From Streptomyces sp. S.PNR 29 (GTDB taxonomy: Bacteria > Actinomycetota > Actinomycetes > Streptomycetales > Streptomycetaceae), in NCBI RefSeq assembly GCF_030386795.1, contig NZ_JANUQM010000019.1, forward strand, positions 102,490 through 166,489: 64,000 bases of DNA. Direction: 5' to 3'. Shown piece by piece: positions 43,015-51,650 of this stretch. The notes beneath the pieces are model-generated. The model did no database searches. It was not told the DNA's origin and saw only the letters and a program-made list of their open reading frames with translations. Numbering within the stretch: the stretch's first letter is position 1; every line of letters begins with the position of its first letter. The position numbers and the translations under genes were made by a program.

Positions 43015-44726
43015 GGCCGCGGGCCGCCTTTGTGGTCACTGGCGTCCAGGACGTCGCGCCGGCCGACGTTCTCCCGCTGGTCGAGTTCGGCCAGATCCGG
43101 GTGGTGCAGATCGAAGGCGGGGGATTCGGAGCGGACCCGGGGCAGCGTGATGAAGTTGTGGCGCGGTGGCGGGCAGGAGGTGGCCCACTCCAGCGAGCGC
43201 CCGTATCCCCAGGGGTCGTCGACCTCGACCCGCTTGCCCTGCTGGGCGGTCTTCCACACGTTGTAGAGGAAGGGCAGGGTGGACAGGCCGAGGAGGAAGG
43301 CGCCGATGCTCGACACGGTGTTGAGGGCGGTGAAGCCGTCGGCGGCGAGGTAGTCGGCGTAGCGACGGGGCATGCCCTCGGAGCCCAGCCAGTGCTGCAC
43401 CAGGAACGTTCCGTGGAAGCCGGTGAACAGCGTCCAGAAGTGGATCTTTTCCAGGCGTGTGTCGAGCATGGTGCCGGTCATCTTCGGCCACCAGAAGCTG
43501 AATCCGCCGAACATCGCGAAGACGATCGTGCCGAAGAGGACGTAGTGGAAGTGCGCGACCACGAAGTAGCTGTCGGTGACGTGCCAGTCCAGCGGCGGTG
43601 AGCCGAGGATGACACCGGTCAGCCCGCCGAAGAGGAAGGTGACCAGGAAGCCGGCCGCCCACAGCATCGGCGGCTCGAAGGACAGCGAGCCCTTCCACAT
43701 GGTGCCGATCCAGTTGAAGAACTTCACCCCCGTGGGGACGGCGATGAGGTAGGTCAGGAAGGAGAAGAACGGCAGCAGGACGGCGCCGGTGGCGAACATG
43801 TGATGCGCCCACACCACCGAGGACAGCCCTGTGATGGCGATGGTGGCGCCGATCAGCCCCGTGTAGCCGAAGATCGGTTTGCGGGCGAAGACCGGGATGA
43901 TCTCGCTGATCACGCCGAAGAACGGCAGCGCGAGGATATAGACCTCCGGATGGCCGAAGAACCAGAACAGGTGCTGCCACAGGATCGCCCCGCCGTTCGC
44001 GGGGTCGAACACCTGCGCACCGAAGCGGCGATCGGCCTCCAGCACCAGCAGTGCCGCCGCCAGCACCGGGAACGCGAGCAGCACCAGTACCGAGGTGAGC
44101 AGCACGTTCCAGGTGAAGATCGGCATGCGGAAGATGGTCATGCCGGGACCGCGCATACAGATGATCGTGGTGATGAAGTTGACGGCGCCGAGGATCGTGC
44201 CGAAACCGGAGAGCGCCAGCCCCATGATCCACAGATCCCCGCCGACGTACCCGCTGCGGATGGGTCCGCTGAGCGGGGTGTAGGCGGTCCAGCCGAAGTC
44301 GGCGGCACCCTGCGGGGTGAAGAAACTGCCCAGCACGATCAGGCCGCCGAAGAGGAACAGCCAGTAGGACAGCATGTTCAGCCGGGGGAAGGCCACGTCC
44401 GGAGAACCGATCTGCAAGGGCATGACCGCGTTGGCGAACCCGGCGAACGTCGGCGTCGCGAACAGCAGCAGCATGATCGTGCCGTGCATGGTGAACGCCT
44501 GGTTGTACTGCTCGGTCGACAGCAGTTGCAGCCCCGGACGGGCCAGCTCCGCGCGGATCGCCATCGCCAGCGCCCCGGCGATCAGGAAGTACCCGAACGA
44601 CGTGATCAGGTACAGGTGCCCGATCTTCTTGTGGTCCGTCGTCGTCAGCCAGGAGACGATCACCTGCCCCCTGCTGCGGCGCTCCGCCGCCGGTACCGGA
44701 GCAACCGGTTCAGTGTGTGTCGCCAT
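43011..44726 (-). CDS. ctaD: Cytochrome c oxidase subunit I (aa3 type), orphan copy
   Basis: Twelve-helix haem-copper oxidase subunit of 571 residues. Haem His is in FTMHGTIMLLLF, the CuB site in HPEVYILALPFFG and VVWAHHMFATG, and the low-spin/high-spin haem ligands in VAHFHYVLFG. The K-channel Tyr follows HPEVY as expected. ATG at 44726 has GAGGGA upstream. No subunit II, III or IV (ctaC, ctaE, ctaF) or haem A synthase lies near, so it is a second, stand-alone copy that must pair with subunits encoded elsewhere. Confidence 0.95.
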   Translation of the reverse strand: MATHTEPVAPVPAAERRSRGQVIVSWLTTTDHKKIGHLYLITSFGYFLIAGALAMAIRAELARPGLQLLSTEQYNQAFTMHGTIMLLLFATPTFAGFANAVMPLQIGSPDVAFPRLNMLSYWLFLFGGLIVLGSFFTPQGAADFGWTAYTPLSGPIRSGYVGGDLWIMGLALSGFGTILGAVNFITTIICMRGPGMTIFRMPIFTWNVLLTSVLVLLAFPVLAAALLVLEADRRFGAQVFDPANGGAILWQHLFWFFGHPEVYILALPFFGVISEIIPVFARKPIFGYTGLIGATIAITGLSSVVWAHHMFATGAVLLPFFSFLTYLIAVPTGVKFFNWIGTMWKGSLSFEPPMLWAAGFLVTFLFGGLTGVILGSPPLDWHVTDSYFVVAHFHYVLFGTIVFAMFGGFSFWWPKMTGTMLDTRLEKIHFWTLFTGFHGTFLVQHWLGSEGMPRRYADYLAADGFTALNTVSSIGAFLLGLSTLPFLYNVWKTAQQGKRVEVDDPWGYGRSLEWATSCPPPRHNFITLPRVRSESPAFDLHHPDLAELDQRENVGRRDVLDASDHKGGPRP

Positions 44727-44958
44727 CAATTCCCTCGATCGGCAGCAATCAGTGCAAGGGCTGGTACAGAGCGCGACGACCAGCCCAGCGGAACGTAGTC
44801 CCGCCGCCTTCGAGCCATCACCTCGCAGCGGCTGTCCTTGGGCCGAACGGACGACGGATCCATCCGTCCGGGTGGGTGGCGGCCGGAGTCCTCGGTGTGG
44901 CCGGACGCTGCGCGCATCGGCCGGACGCCGTGGGCGGCGCCGGCAGGGCGGGGCGGCG

Positions 44959-45867
44959 TCAGGCCAGGTCCGCGCCCCGCAGCAGGAGCTGTGCCACGGC
45001 CATGCCGGCCACCGCGATCGCCGCCCGGAACGGCCACCGGCTCCGGGGCCCCGACGGAACGGCCGTACCCGCGACCGCGACGGTTCCCGCCACCGCTGTC
45101 AGTACCCGGTCCGAGGCCGCCACCGCCCCGGGCGGCCCCGCGGCGACCACGCCCACGGCCGCCAGCATCACGAACGGGGCCAGCCAACGGCAGGCCGGGC
45201 GGCCCAGCCGCTGCGGCAGCCCGTGCACGCCCGTCGCCAGGTCGTCCTCGATGTCCGGAAGGACGTTCACCAGATGCGCCCCCACGCCCAGCAGCGCCGC
45301 CGCCGTCACCGCCCACCAGGCGGGCCAGGACGGCGACGGCAGACCGAGGGTGACGAAGACCGGCAGCGAGCCGAAGCCCACGGCATAGGGCAGCGGTGAG
45401 AGCACCGTGTGCTTCAGCCGCAGGTTGTACGTCCAGCCGGCGGCCACGCCCACCAGGTGTGCCGCTCCCGCGGCGGCGCCGCTCAGCAGGGACAGCGGCA
45501 CGCACAGCCCCAGGGCCGTCCCGGCCGCGAGGGCCGCCGCCCGGGGCGGGAGTTCACCGGTGGCCAGCGGCTTGTCGTGTCGCCCGCAGGCCGTGTCGCG
45601 CCGCGCGTCGGCCGCGTCGTTGCACCAGCCGACCGAGAGCTGACCGGCCAGCACGGCCGCGGCCACCGCGGCCGACCCCGTCACCCCACGGCCCGCCGCC
45701 ACGCCCAGTGCGGTCACGAACGCCGTCACGGCCACGGCCGGCTCCGGATGGCAGGAGCGCAGCAGCACCGGGACACGGTGTGTCGTACGCGCGAGAACCC
45801 CAGACGGGTGGAGAGACACGTACGCAAGGTAATCGGACACGCACGGCGAGGAAGTCATTACCGACAT
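44959..45867 (-). CDS. UbiA-family prenyltransferase
   Basis: Membrane aromatic prenyltransferase of about 302 residues. The first Asp-rich motif is NDAADARRDTACGRHDKP and the second is LPDIEDDLATG, both for Mg-diphosphate; between them are several hydrophobic helices. It is divergent from the phenolic-lipid operon, and its first ATG (45867) overlaps the ATG of the type III PKS (45866); a second ATG lies at 45858. It may prenylate or otherwise modify the phenolic product, which is inference from position. Confidence 0.87.
   Translation of the reverse strand: MSVMTSSPCVSDYLAYVSLHPSGVLARTTHRVPVLLRSCHPEPAVAVTAFVTALGVAAGRGVTGSAAVAAAVLAGQLSVGWCNDAADARRDTACGRHDKPLATGELPPRAAALAAGTALGLCVPLSLLSGAAAGAAHLVGVAAGWTYNLRLKHTVLSPLPYAVGFGSLPVFVTLGLPSPSWPAWWAVTAAALLGVGAHLVNVLPDIEDDLATGVHGLPQRLGRPACRWLAPFVMLAAVGVVAAGPPGAVAASDRVLTAVAGTVAVAGTAVPSGPRSRWPFRAAIAVAGMAVAQLLLRGADLA
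45828..45862. promoter_or_regulatory. Inverted repeat GGTAAT-N23-ATTACC at the shared divergent start
   Basis: GGTAAT (45828-45833) and ATTACC (45857-45862) lie within the first codons of the UbiA gene and just upstream of the PKS ATG. Each arm could also give a -10-like sequence for one direction. Confidence 0.35.
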
Positions 45868-47014
45868 GCGTGTCCCCGTGATCGTCGACCCTGCCCCGTC
45901 CGCGTCCCGGTCCCCGTCCACCGCGCCGCGCCCGACGGCCGTGCCCGCCACGGCGACCCCGATCGCCGCCGTCCGCACCGCGCTGCCGCCGCACCGTTAC
46001 GCCCAGGAGGACCTCACCGAGCCGATCGGCGACCTGTGCCTGCCCCCGGGGGCGGACCGCACCGTACTGCGCCGCATTCACGCGTCCGCCGGGGTGCGCA
46101 CGCGTCATCTCGCCCTGCCGATCGAGCGGTACGCCGCACTCGGCGACTTCGGGCGGAGCAATGACGCGTGGATGGCGGCGGGCCTGCGACTGGGCGAGGA
46201 GGCCCTCACCGGAGCGCTGAAGGAGGCGGGCCTCGGGCCGGCCGATGTCGACCTGCTGGTGTGCGCCTCCATCACCGGCGTCGCCGCCCCCTCGCTCGAC
46301 GCCCGGCTGGCCGGGCGCATGGGGATGCGGCCCGACGTCAAGAGGCTTCCGGTGTTCGGCCTGGGCTGCGTGGCGGGCGCCGCCGGCCTCGCCCGGGTGC
46401 ACGACTACCTGCGCGGGCACCCCGACGACACCGCCGTACTGCTCACCGTCGAACTGTGCTCGCTGACGCTCCAGCTGCGCGACGACTCCCGCGCCAACCT
46501 CGTCGCCGGCGCGCTGTTCGGCGACGGTGCGGCAGCGCTCGTCGCACGCGGCAGCGGCAGCGCCGGACCGGACGCCGCCGGGCCCTCGGTGGTCGCCACG
46601 CGCAGTCGTCTGTATCCGGACACCGAACAGCTCCTGGGGTGGAACATCGGCGCCGGCGGCTTCCGCGTCGTGATCGATGCCGGTGTTCCCGGCCTCGTCC
46701 GGGACCACTTCGGCCGGCACGTGCGCGCCTTCCTGGCCGACCACGGCCTGACCACCGGCGACATCGGAACCTGGGTGTGCCATCCGGGAGGCCCCAGGGT
46801 CCTCTCCGCCGTGACCGACAGCCTCGGCCTGCCCGCCGGTGCCCTGGACTCCGCGCGGCGCTCACTCGCGGCCGTGGGGAACATGTCGTCCGTCTCCGTA
46901 CTGCACATCCTGCAGAGCATCCGGGAAACCCGCCGCCCCGAGCCCGGCACATGGGGGCTGCTCCTGGCGATGGGCCCGGGATTCTGCTCCGAACTCGTCC
47001 TCCTGCGCTGGTGA
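45866..47014 (+). CDS. Type III polyketide synthase, SrsA-like
   Basis: Chalcone-synthase-fold enzyme of 382 residues that extends an acyl-CoA with malonyl-CoA units to a resorcinol or pyrone. The catalytic triad is visible: Cys168 in FGLGCVAGAA, His306 in WVCHPGGPRVL and Asn339 in AVGNMSSVSVL. The gene order PKS, ICMT-type methyltransferase, FAD hydroxylase matches srsABC of S. griseus, which makes alkylresorcinol-derived phenolic lipids and quinones. ATG at 45866 overlaps the UbiA start on the other strand; GAGGA lies 13 nt upstream, which is far. Confidence 0.92.
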   Translation: MRVPVIVDPAPSASRSPSTAPRPTAVPATATPIAAVRTALPPHRYAQEDLTEPIGDLCLPPGADRTVLRRIHASAGVRTRHLALPIERYAALGDFGRSNDAWMAAGLRLGEEALTGALKEAGLGPADVDLLVCASITGVAAPSLDARLAGRMGMRPDVKRLPVFGLGCVAGAAGLARVHDYLRGHPDDTAVLLTVELCSLTLQLRDDSRANLVAGALFGDGAAALVARGSGSAGPDAAGPSVVATRSRLYPDTEQLLGWNIGAGGFRVVIDAGVPGLVRDHFGRHVRAFLADHGLTTGDIGTWVCHPGGPRVLSAVTDSLGLPAGALDSARRSLAAVGNMSSVSVLHILQSIRETRRPEPGTWGLLLAMGPGFCSELVLLRW

Positions 47015-47538
47015 GCGTCCTCATGCCGTGGTACCCGCTGCTCGTCCTCGCCGTCGCCGCCGAACGCGTCGCCGAACTCGTCGTCGCCCGCCGCAACGCG
47101 GCCTGGACCCTCGCCCGGGACGGCGTGGAGCACGGCCGTGGCCACTACCCGGTGATGGTCGCCCTGCACACGGGCCTGCTCGTCTGCTGTCTGCTCGAAC
47201 CCGTGCTCGCCGGCCGGCCGTTCCTGCCCGCTGTCGGGTGGCCCATGCTCGCGCTCGCCGTACTGGCCCAGGCCCTGCGCTGGTGGTGCATCACCACCCT
47301 CGGGCCGTACTGGAACACCCGGGTCATCGTCGTTCCCGGAGCGCGCCTGGTCGGCGCGGGCCCCTACCGCTTCCTGCGCCACCCCAACTACGTCGCCGTC
47401 GTCGTGGAGGTCGCCGCCCTGCCGCTGGTCCACTGCGCATGGCTGACCGCGACGGTGTTCACCGTCGCCAACGCGGTGCTGCTCGCGGTCCGTGTCCGGT
47501 GCGAGAACGCGGCCCTGGGCCAGGCGGTGCCCGCGTGA
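47011..47538 (+). CDS. Isoprenylcysteine carboxyl methyltransferase-type O-methyltransferase, SrsB-like
   Basis: Membrane methyltransferase of 175 residues with four to five helices. The cofactor/metal block YRFLRHPNYVAVVVEV (RHPxY motif of ICMT proteins) is in the C-terminal half, followed by a helix and a short E-rich end (CENAALGQ). In srsB this protein methylates the alkylresorcinol. GTG at 47011 overlaps the PKS stop by 4 nt. Confidence 0.9.
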   Translation: MSVLMPWYPLLVLAVAAERVAELVVARRNAAWTLARDGVEHGRGHYPVMVALHTGLLVCCLLEPVLAGRPFLPAVGWPMLALAVLAQALRWWCITTLGPYWNTRVIVVPGARLVGAGPYRFLRHPNYVAVVVEVAALPLVHCAWLTATVFTVANAVLLAVRVRCENAALGQAVPA

Positions 47539-48566
47539 GGGGCGGGCACGACCTGCTGATCGCCGGAGGCGGGCCGGCGGGCCTCGCCACCGCCCTGTAC
47601 GCCGCACGCGCCGGTCTGGACACCGTCGTCGCCGAGCCCCGCCGGGCGCCGGTCGACAAGGCGTGCGGTGAAGGCCTGATGCCCGGCGCCGTCCGCGCCC
47701 TGACCGCCCTCGGCCTGGAGGTCCCCGGTCACCCCCTCACCGGCATCCGCTACGTCCAGGGAAGCCGCCAGGTCCAGGCCGCGTTCCGGCACGGCCCGGG
47801 CCTCGGAGCACGCCGCACCGGCCTGCACGGCGCCCTGCACCGGGCCGTCCTGGACGCGGGCGTGCCGGTACTGCCCCTGCGGGTGGGAGAGGTACGGCAG
47901 GACACCACGGGCGTGACCGTCCCCGGCACCGGGCTGCGCGCCCGGTGGCTGGTCGCCGCGGACGGCCTGCACTCACCCGTGCGCCGCTCCCTCGGCCTGG
48001 AGGTGAAGACCCGGGGCGCACCCCGGTACGGGCTGCGCCGGCACTACGCGGTGCCCCCCTGGTCGCCTTACGTCGAGGTCCACTGGGGAACGCACGCGGA
48101 GGCGTACGTCACCCCGCTCGGCCCCGCACTCGTCGGCGTCGCCCTGCTGACGTCCCGGCGCGCCCCCTTCACCACCCAGCTGGAGAACTTCCCCGAACTG
48201 GCGGCCCGCCTCCCCCCGGAAGCGGCCGTCACCGCGGTCCGAGGCGCGGGGCCGCTGCGCCAGAGAGCCCGGACCCGTGTCCACGGGCGGGTCCTGCTCG
48301 TCGGGGACGCCGCCGGATACATCGACGCGCTGACCGGTGAGGGCGTCTCCCTCGCCCTCACCGGCGCCGAAGCCCTGGTCGCCAACGTGCGCCGGGGCAC
48401 ACCCAGCCGCTACGAGACCGACTGGAGCCGCACGACCCGCCGCCACCGTCTCCTGACCCACCTCCTCGTGCGGGCCCGTCAGCAACCCGCCCTCGCGCCC
48501 CGCATCATGCCGACGGCCGAACGCCTGCCCCGCCTCTTCGCGGCAGCGGTGAACGCCCTGGCATGA
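47535..48566 (+). CDS. FAD-dependent monooxygenase, SrsC-like
   Basis: Flavoprotein hydroxylase of 343 residues: N-terminal DLLIAGGGPAGLATALYAARAGLDTVVAE (FAD Rossmann), CGEGLMPGAV, DGLHSPVRRSLG and the second FAD motif RVLLVGDAAGYIDALTGEGVSLAL. In srsC this enzyme hydroxylates the resorcinol, leading to a quinone. GTG at 47535 overlaps the methyltransferase stop. Similar to geranylgeranyl-reductase-like oxidases, which are the main alternative. Confidence 0.9.
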   Translation: MRGGHDLLIAGGGPAGLATALYAARAGLDTVVAEPRRAPVDKACGEGLMPGAVRALTALGLEVPGHPLTGIRYVQGSRQVQAAFRHGPGLGARRTGLHGALHRAVLDAGVPVLPLRVGEVRQDTTGVTVPGTGLRARWLVAADGLHSPVRRSLGLEVKTRGAPRYGLRRHYAVPPWSPYVEVHWGTHAEAYVTPLGPALVGVALLTSRRAPFTTQLENFPELAARLPPEAAVTAVRGAGPLRQRARTRVHGRVLLVGDAAGYIDALTGEGVSLALTGAEALVANVRRGTPSRYETDWSRTTRRHRLLTHLLVRARQQPALAPRIMPTAERLPRLFAAAVNALA

Positions 48567-48614
48567 TCACTTGCCTTGGTGACCGCCGCTCACCCCATCC
48601 ACGGCGCGAATAGC

Positions 48615-48631
48615 CCGGATACGGAATCCGG
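48615..48631. promoter_or_regulatory. CCGGAT-N5-ATCCGG palindrome before the MFS gene
   Basis: Perfect 6-bp arms with a 5-nt spacer. It lies in the 228-bp gap before the MFS transporter. A candidate repressor site; regulator unknown. Confidence 0.4.
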
Positions 48632-48794
48632 ATCGCTCAGGGGATGGCGACGGGCGTTCCGGCCCCCCATAGTCGTCGCTACCCGCACGCCGCTGTCCGA
48701 TCCGCCGCCGGTGTGCGGCCCTCGCCGGCATGCCGTGCGCCGTCTGCGCCCCGTGAGGCATGCCCGCTCCGTCACGCCGTCCCCTGGAGTCGCC

Positions 48795-50054
48795 ATGCCC
48801 GGTTCCGTGTTCCCGCCGCCTCCCGCCGCGGTCGATGACGCCGCTCCGTCACCCGTCGCCGTGTCGGGCCCGGCCCATCTGCTGCGGGTGACCCTGCTGA
48901 TGGCGGGCAGCTGTCTGCCGATCCTGGGGGCGGTGCTGATCGCCCCGGTGCTGCCGAGGATGCAGGACCACTTCGCGTCGAGCCCGGGTGCCAAGGCGCT
49001 GGTTCCGCTCGCGTTGACCGTGCCGGCCCTGGCGCTGGCGCTGCTGGCCCCGTTCGCCGGGGTGATCGTCGACCGGCTGGGCCGTAAGCGCCTGCTGGTG
49101 GTGGCGACCGTGCTGTACGCCGTGTTCGGCACGGCGCCGCTCTGGCTGGACTCCCTGGGCGCGATCATCGCCAGCCGCGCTCTGGTCGGTGTCGCCGAGG
49201 CCGCCATCATGACCTGCTGCACCACACTGATCGGCGACTACTACACCGGTCACCGGCGGGTGAAGTACCTCGCCCTGCAGACGATGTGCGCATCGGCGTC
49301 GGCCACCGTCTTCTTCGTGCTCGGCGGCGTCGCCGGCGCGGCGGGCTGGCGCGTGCCCTTCTGGGTGTACGCCGTCAGCCTGGCGCTCGCCCCGCTGATG
49401 GCCACCGCCCTGCCCAGGCCGGTGGTGCACGCGGCCGCCGAGCGTGCCCCGGCCGCACGCCGCCCGTTCCCCTGGCGGAAGCTGGCGGGCATCTGCGCCC
49501 TCACCTTCTTCGGGGCGATGGTCTTCTACACCGTCCCGGTGGAGATGGCGTACCTGCTGGACGACCTCGGAGTCGAGAACACAGGGGTGATCGGTCTGGC
49601 CACGGCGGTCGCCAGTGCCGCCACGGTGGGCGGAGCGGTCGCCTTCGCCCGCCTGAAGCGCGCCCCGGATCCGATGCTGCCCGCCGTCCTCGCGCTCTGC
49701 GCGGCCGGATTCGCCGTGATGTTCCTCGCGGGCAGCGCCCCGGTGCTGGTGGTGGGCGCGGTGATCAACTGCCTGGGCACGGGCATGCTGCTGCCCGCCC
49801 TCCTCACCAGTGCCATGTCCCGGCTGGCGTTCGAGGACCGCGGCCGGGGCACGGGGCTGTGGACGGCGGCCTTCTTCGGCGGCGAGTTCGTCTGCCCGCT
49901 GGCGCTGCTCGCCGTGGAGTCGGCGGTCGGCAGCCTGGCCGGTGCGGTGGGCGTACTGGGGCTGGCCGCCGCGGTCGTCGCGGGCGGCCTGCAGGCGGCC
50001 CGCCGCCGCGCGGACGCCACCGGTCCCCGGGCGCTGCCGGAGCGGCCGGCCTGA
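48795..50054 (+). CDS. MFS transporter
   Basis: Major facilitator of 419 residues with 12 predicted helices: GSCLPILGAVLIAPVLPRM, the loop GVIVDRLGRKRLL, and SRALVGVAEAAIMTCCTTLIGDYY. It resembles drug or sugar efflux permeases of the DHA1 group. ATG at 48795 has CTGGAG upstream. It stands next to the phenolic-lipid operon but has its own upstream region, so co-function is uncertain. Confidence 0.88.
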   Translation: MPGSVFPPPPAAVDDAAPSPVAVSGPAHLLRVTLLMAGSCLPILGAVLIAPVLPRMQDHFASSPGAKALVPLALTVPALALALLAPFAGVIVDRLGRKRLLVVATVLYAVFGTAPLWLDSLGAIIASRALVGVAEAAIMTCCTTLIGDYYTGHRRVKYLALQTMCASASATVFFVLGGVAGAAGWRVPFWVYAVSLALAPLMATALPRPVVHAAAERAPAARRPFPWRKLAGICALTFFGAMVFYTVPVEMAYLLDDLGVENTGVIGLATAVASAATVGGAVAFARLKRAPDPMLPAVLALCAAGFAVMFLAGSAPVLVVGAVINCLGTGMLLPALLTSAMSRLAFEDRGRGTGLWTAAFFGGEFVCPLALLAVESAVGSLAGAVGVLGLAAAVVAGGLQAARRRADATGPRALPERPA

Positions 50055-50557
50055 GGCCGGGAAACCGGGGAGAGCACGGAAGCAGGCGCCCGGCCCCGCC
50101 ACCTCGGGCGGGCACCCCGCGGGGGCGTGACATCCACGGATGGCGCGGAGGCGGGGCCACGACGTTCCCGGCTGCCGCAGACGCGCGGCTTCGCCGATCA
50201 CGGGCGGGGCTTTGCCGTTACGGGGCTGCTGTCGCTCAGGGGCTGGTGCCGGTTACGGGCGCTGCCGTCGCTCACAGGCCGCCCGGTCAGACTGCTGCTC
50301 CGTTCCTGGGCCGCTGCGGGTCGGGCGGCTGCCCCATTCATGGGCCGCTGCGCCTCTGGGGGGGGCTGCCCCGCTCACGGGCTGCTGCGGGTCTGGGGGC
50401 TGCCCCTGCTCACGGGCCGTCCCGCTCACGGGCTGTGCCGCGCAGGGGTCTGTCCGCTCACGGGCCGCTGCCGGCCAGGGCACTGCCCTGCCCTGCTCAC
50501 GGACCACCCCGCTCCCGGACCGCTGCCCAGCGCAGGACGACTGCCGGTCCCGGACCC
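50055..50557. repeat. 503-bp gene-free stretch with degenerate 30-40-bp repeats
   Basis: No gene is supported, although several frames remain open because of strand asymmetry. From about 50325 to 50520 the motif GCTCACGGGC followed by GCTGC and G-runs recurs six or more times with a period near 35 bp. The stretch lies between convergent MFS and LysR genes. It may be a decayed minisatellite. Confidence 0.5.
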
Positions 50558-51529
50558 TCAGGTCGGGATCGGATCCGGTCCCGCCTCCGGCGCCGGTGCG
50601 GCGGAGGCCGCCTCTTCCCCGCTGTCGCCCGTCAGCGTCGCTCCCACCTCCGCCGCCTTCCGCCGTAGCCAGATGTGGGCCGCGTCCTGGGTGTGCACGG
50701 GGTGCCACCACATCGCCTGCCGTACCGGTACGGCCTCGAAGGGGCAGGGCAGGACGCGCACCGCGGCGGAGCGGACCGCCCTGCGGGCGAGGCGTTCCTG
50801 GATCATCCCGATCCGGCGAGTGCCCTCGATCATGTGGGGGAGCAGCTGGAAGGTCTGGACGGAGACCTCCACCCGCGGGCTGATGCCGAGCATGCTGAGC
50901 TGGCGGGCTACCGGCGCGTCATAGGGGCGCTGGTATACGGCCCACGGCAGGCGGGCCAGCAGGTCCAGGGTGAGTGCGTCGCCGACCTCGGGGTGGTCGT
51001 CGGCGACCATGCACAGCCAGCGGTCCTGGAAGAGGTCGACGCAGGGGAAGCCGTCGATGACGCCGTGCGGCATCAGCAGTCCGTCGACGGTGCTCAGCAG
51101 GGCGGCGGTGTTCTCCTCGACGGAGGGCGCCGGATGCTGGAAGGTGAGCCGGATGCCCGGAGCCTCCTCGTGCAGGGCGTGGGCGAGCGCGGCGCCGAAC
51201 ACGGCCGCGCCGTAGTCCGAGGCGAGCAGGGTGAACTCCCGGGTCTCGGCGGCCGGGTCGAAGTCGGCCTGGCTGGAGAAGACCCGTTCCAGCAGGTCGC
51301 ACGCGGTGGCGCTGCGGTCGCGCAACGCCACGCCGAGCGGCGTCAGCTCGTAGGCGTTGCCGGTCCGGGCGAGCAACTCGTCGCCGAAATGGCGGCGCAG
51401 CCGGGACAGCGCCGCACTCATCGCGGGCTGGCTCAGTCCGACGCGCTCGCCGGCCCGGGTGACGTTGCGCTCCTCCAGCAGCGCACGCAGGGCCACGACG
51501 AGGTTGAGGTCGAGTCGGGACAGGTTCAC
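50558..51529 (-). CDS. LysR-family regulator of the aromatic operon
   Basis: Regulator of 323 residues of the NahR/NodD type: winged helix LDLNLVVALRALLEERNVTRAGERVGLSQPAMSAALSRLRRHFGDELLA, then the effector domain (REFTLLASDYGAAVFGAAL, MLGISPRVEVSVQTFQLLPHMIEGT). GTG at 51529 is the first codon of the domain. It is divergent from the seven-gene operon at 51651-58388, with overlapping palindromes between them, and is expected to activate it in response to an aromatic acid. Confidence 0.92.
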   Translation of the reverse strand: MNLSRLDLNLVVALRALLEERNVTRAGERVGLSQPAMSAALSRLRRHFGDELLARTGNAYELTPLGVALRDRSATACDLLERVFSSQADFDPAAETREFTLLASDYGAAVFGAALAHALHEEAPGIRLTFQHPAPSVEENTAALLSTVDGLLMPHGVIDGFPCVDLFQDRWLCMVADDHPEVGDALTLDLLARLPWAVYQRPYDAPVARQLSMLGISPRVEVSVQTFQLLPHMIEGTRRIGMIQERLARRAVRSAAVRVLPCPFEAVPVRQAMWWHPVHTQDAAHIWLRRKAAEVGATLTGDSGEEAASAAPAPEAGPDPIPT

Positions 51530-51556
51530 CGGGCACCACCCAAGAGAGCGAGATGT

Positions 51557-51584
51557 ATCCACGCCGTGGATGTGGCACATCCAC
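51557..51584. promoter_or_regulatory. Two overlapping palindromes with three half-sites (LysR binding region)
   Basis: ATCCACGCCGTGGAT (51557-51571) is a palindrome with 7-bp arms. GTGGATGTGGCACATCCAC (51566-51584) has 9-bp perfect arms. They share GTGGAT, so the order of half-sites is ATCCAC, GTGGAT, ATCCAC. It lies 28 bp from the LysR start and 67 bp from the FAH start. Confidence 0.8.
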
Positions 51585-51650
51585 AGGATTGATTTCCGTG
51601 ATTCGCCGTTCGAGGCCACAGTAGACCGCAACCCAGCGGGAGGACATCTC

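Noticed and set aside
50127..50924. Plus-strand frames in the gap after the MFS gene
   Set aside because: They arise from the degenerate repeat and overlap the LysR gene; composition is not protein-like.
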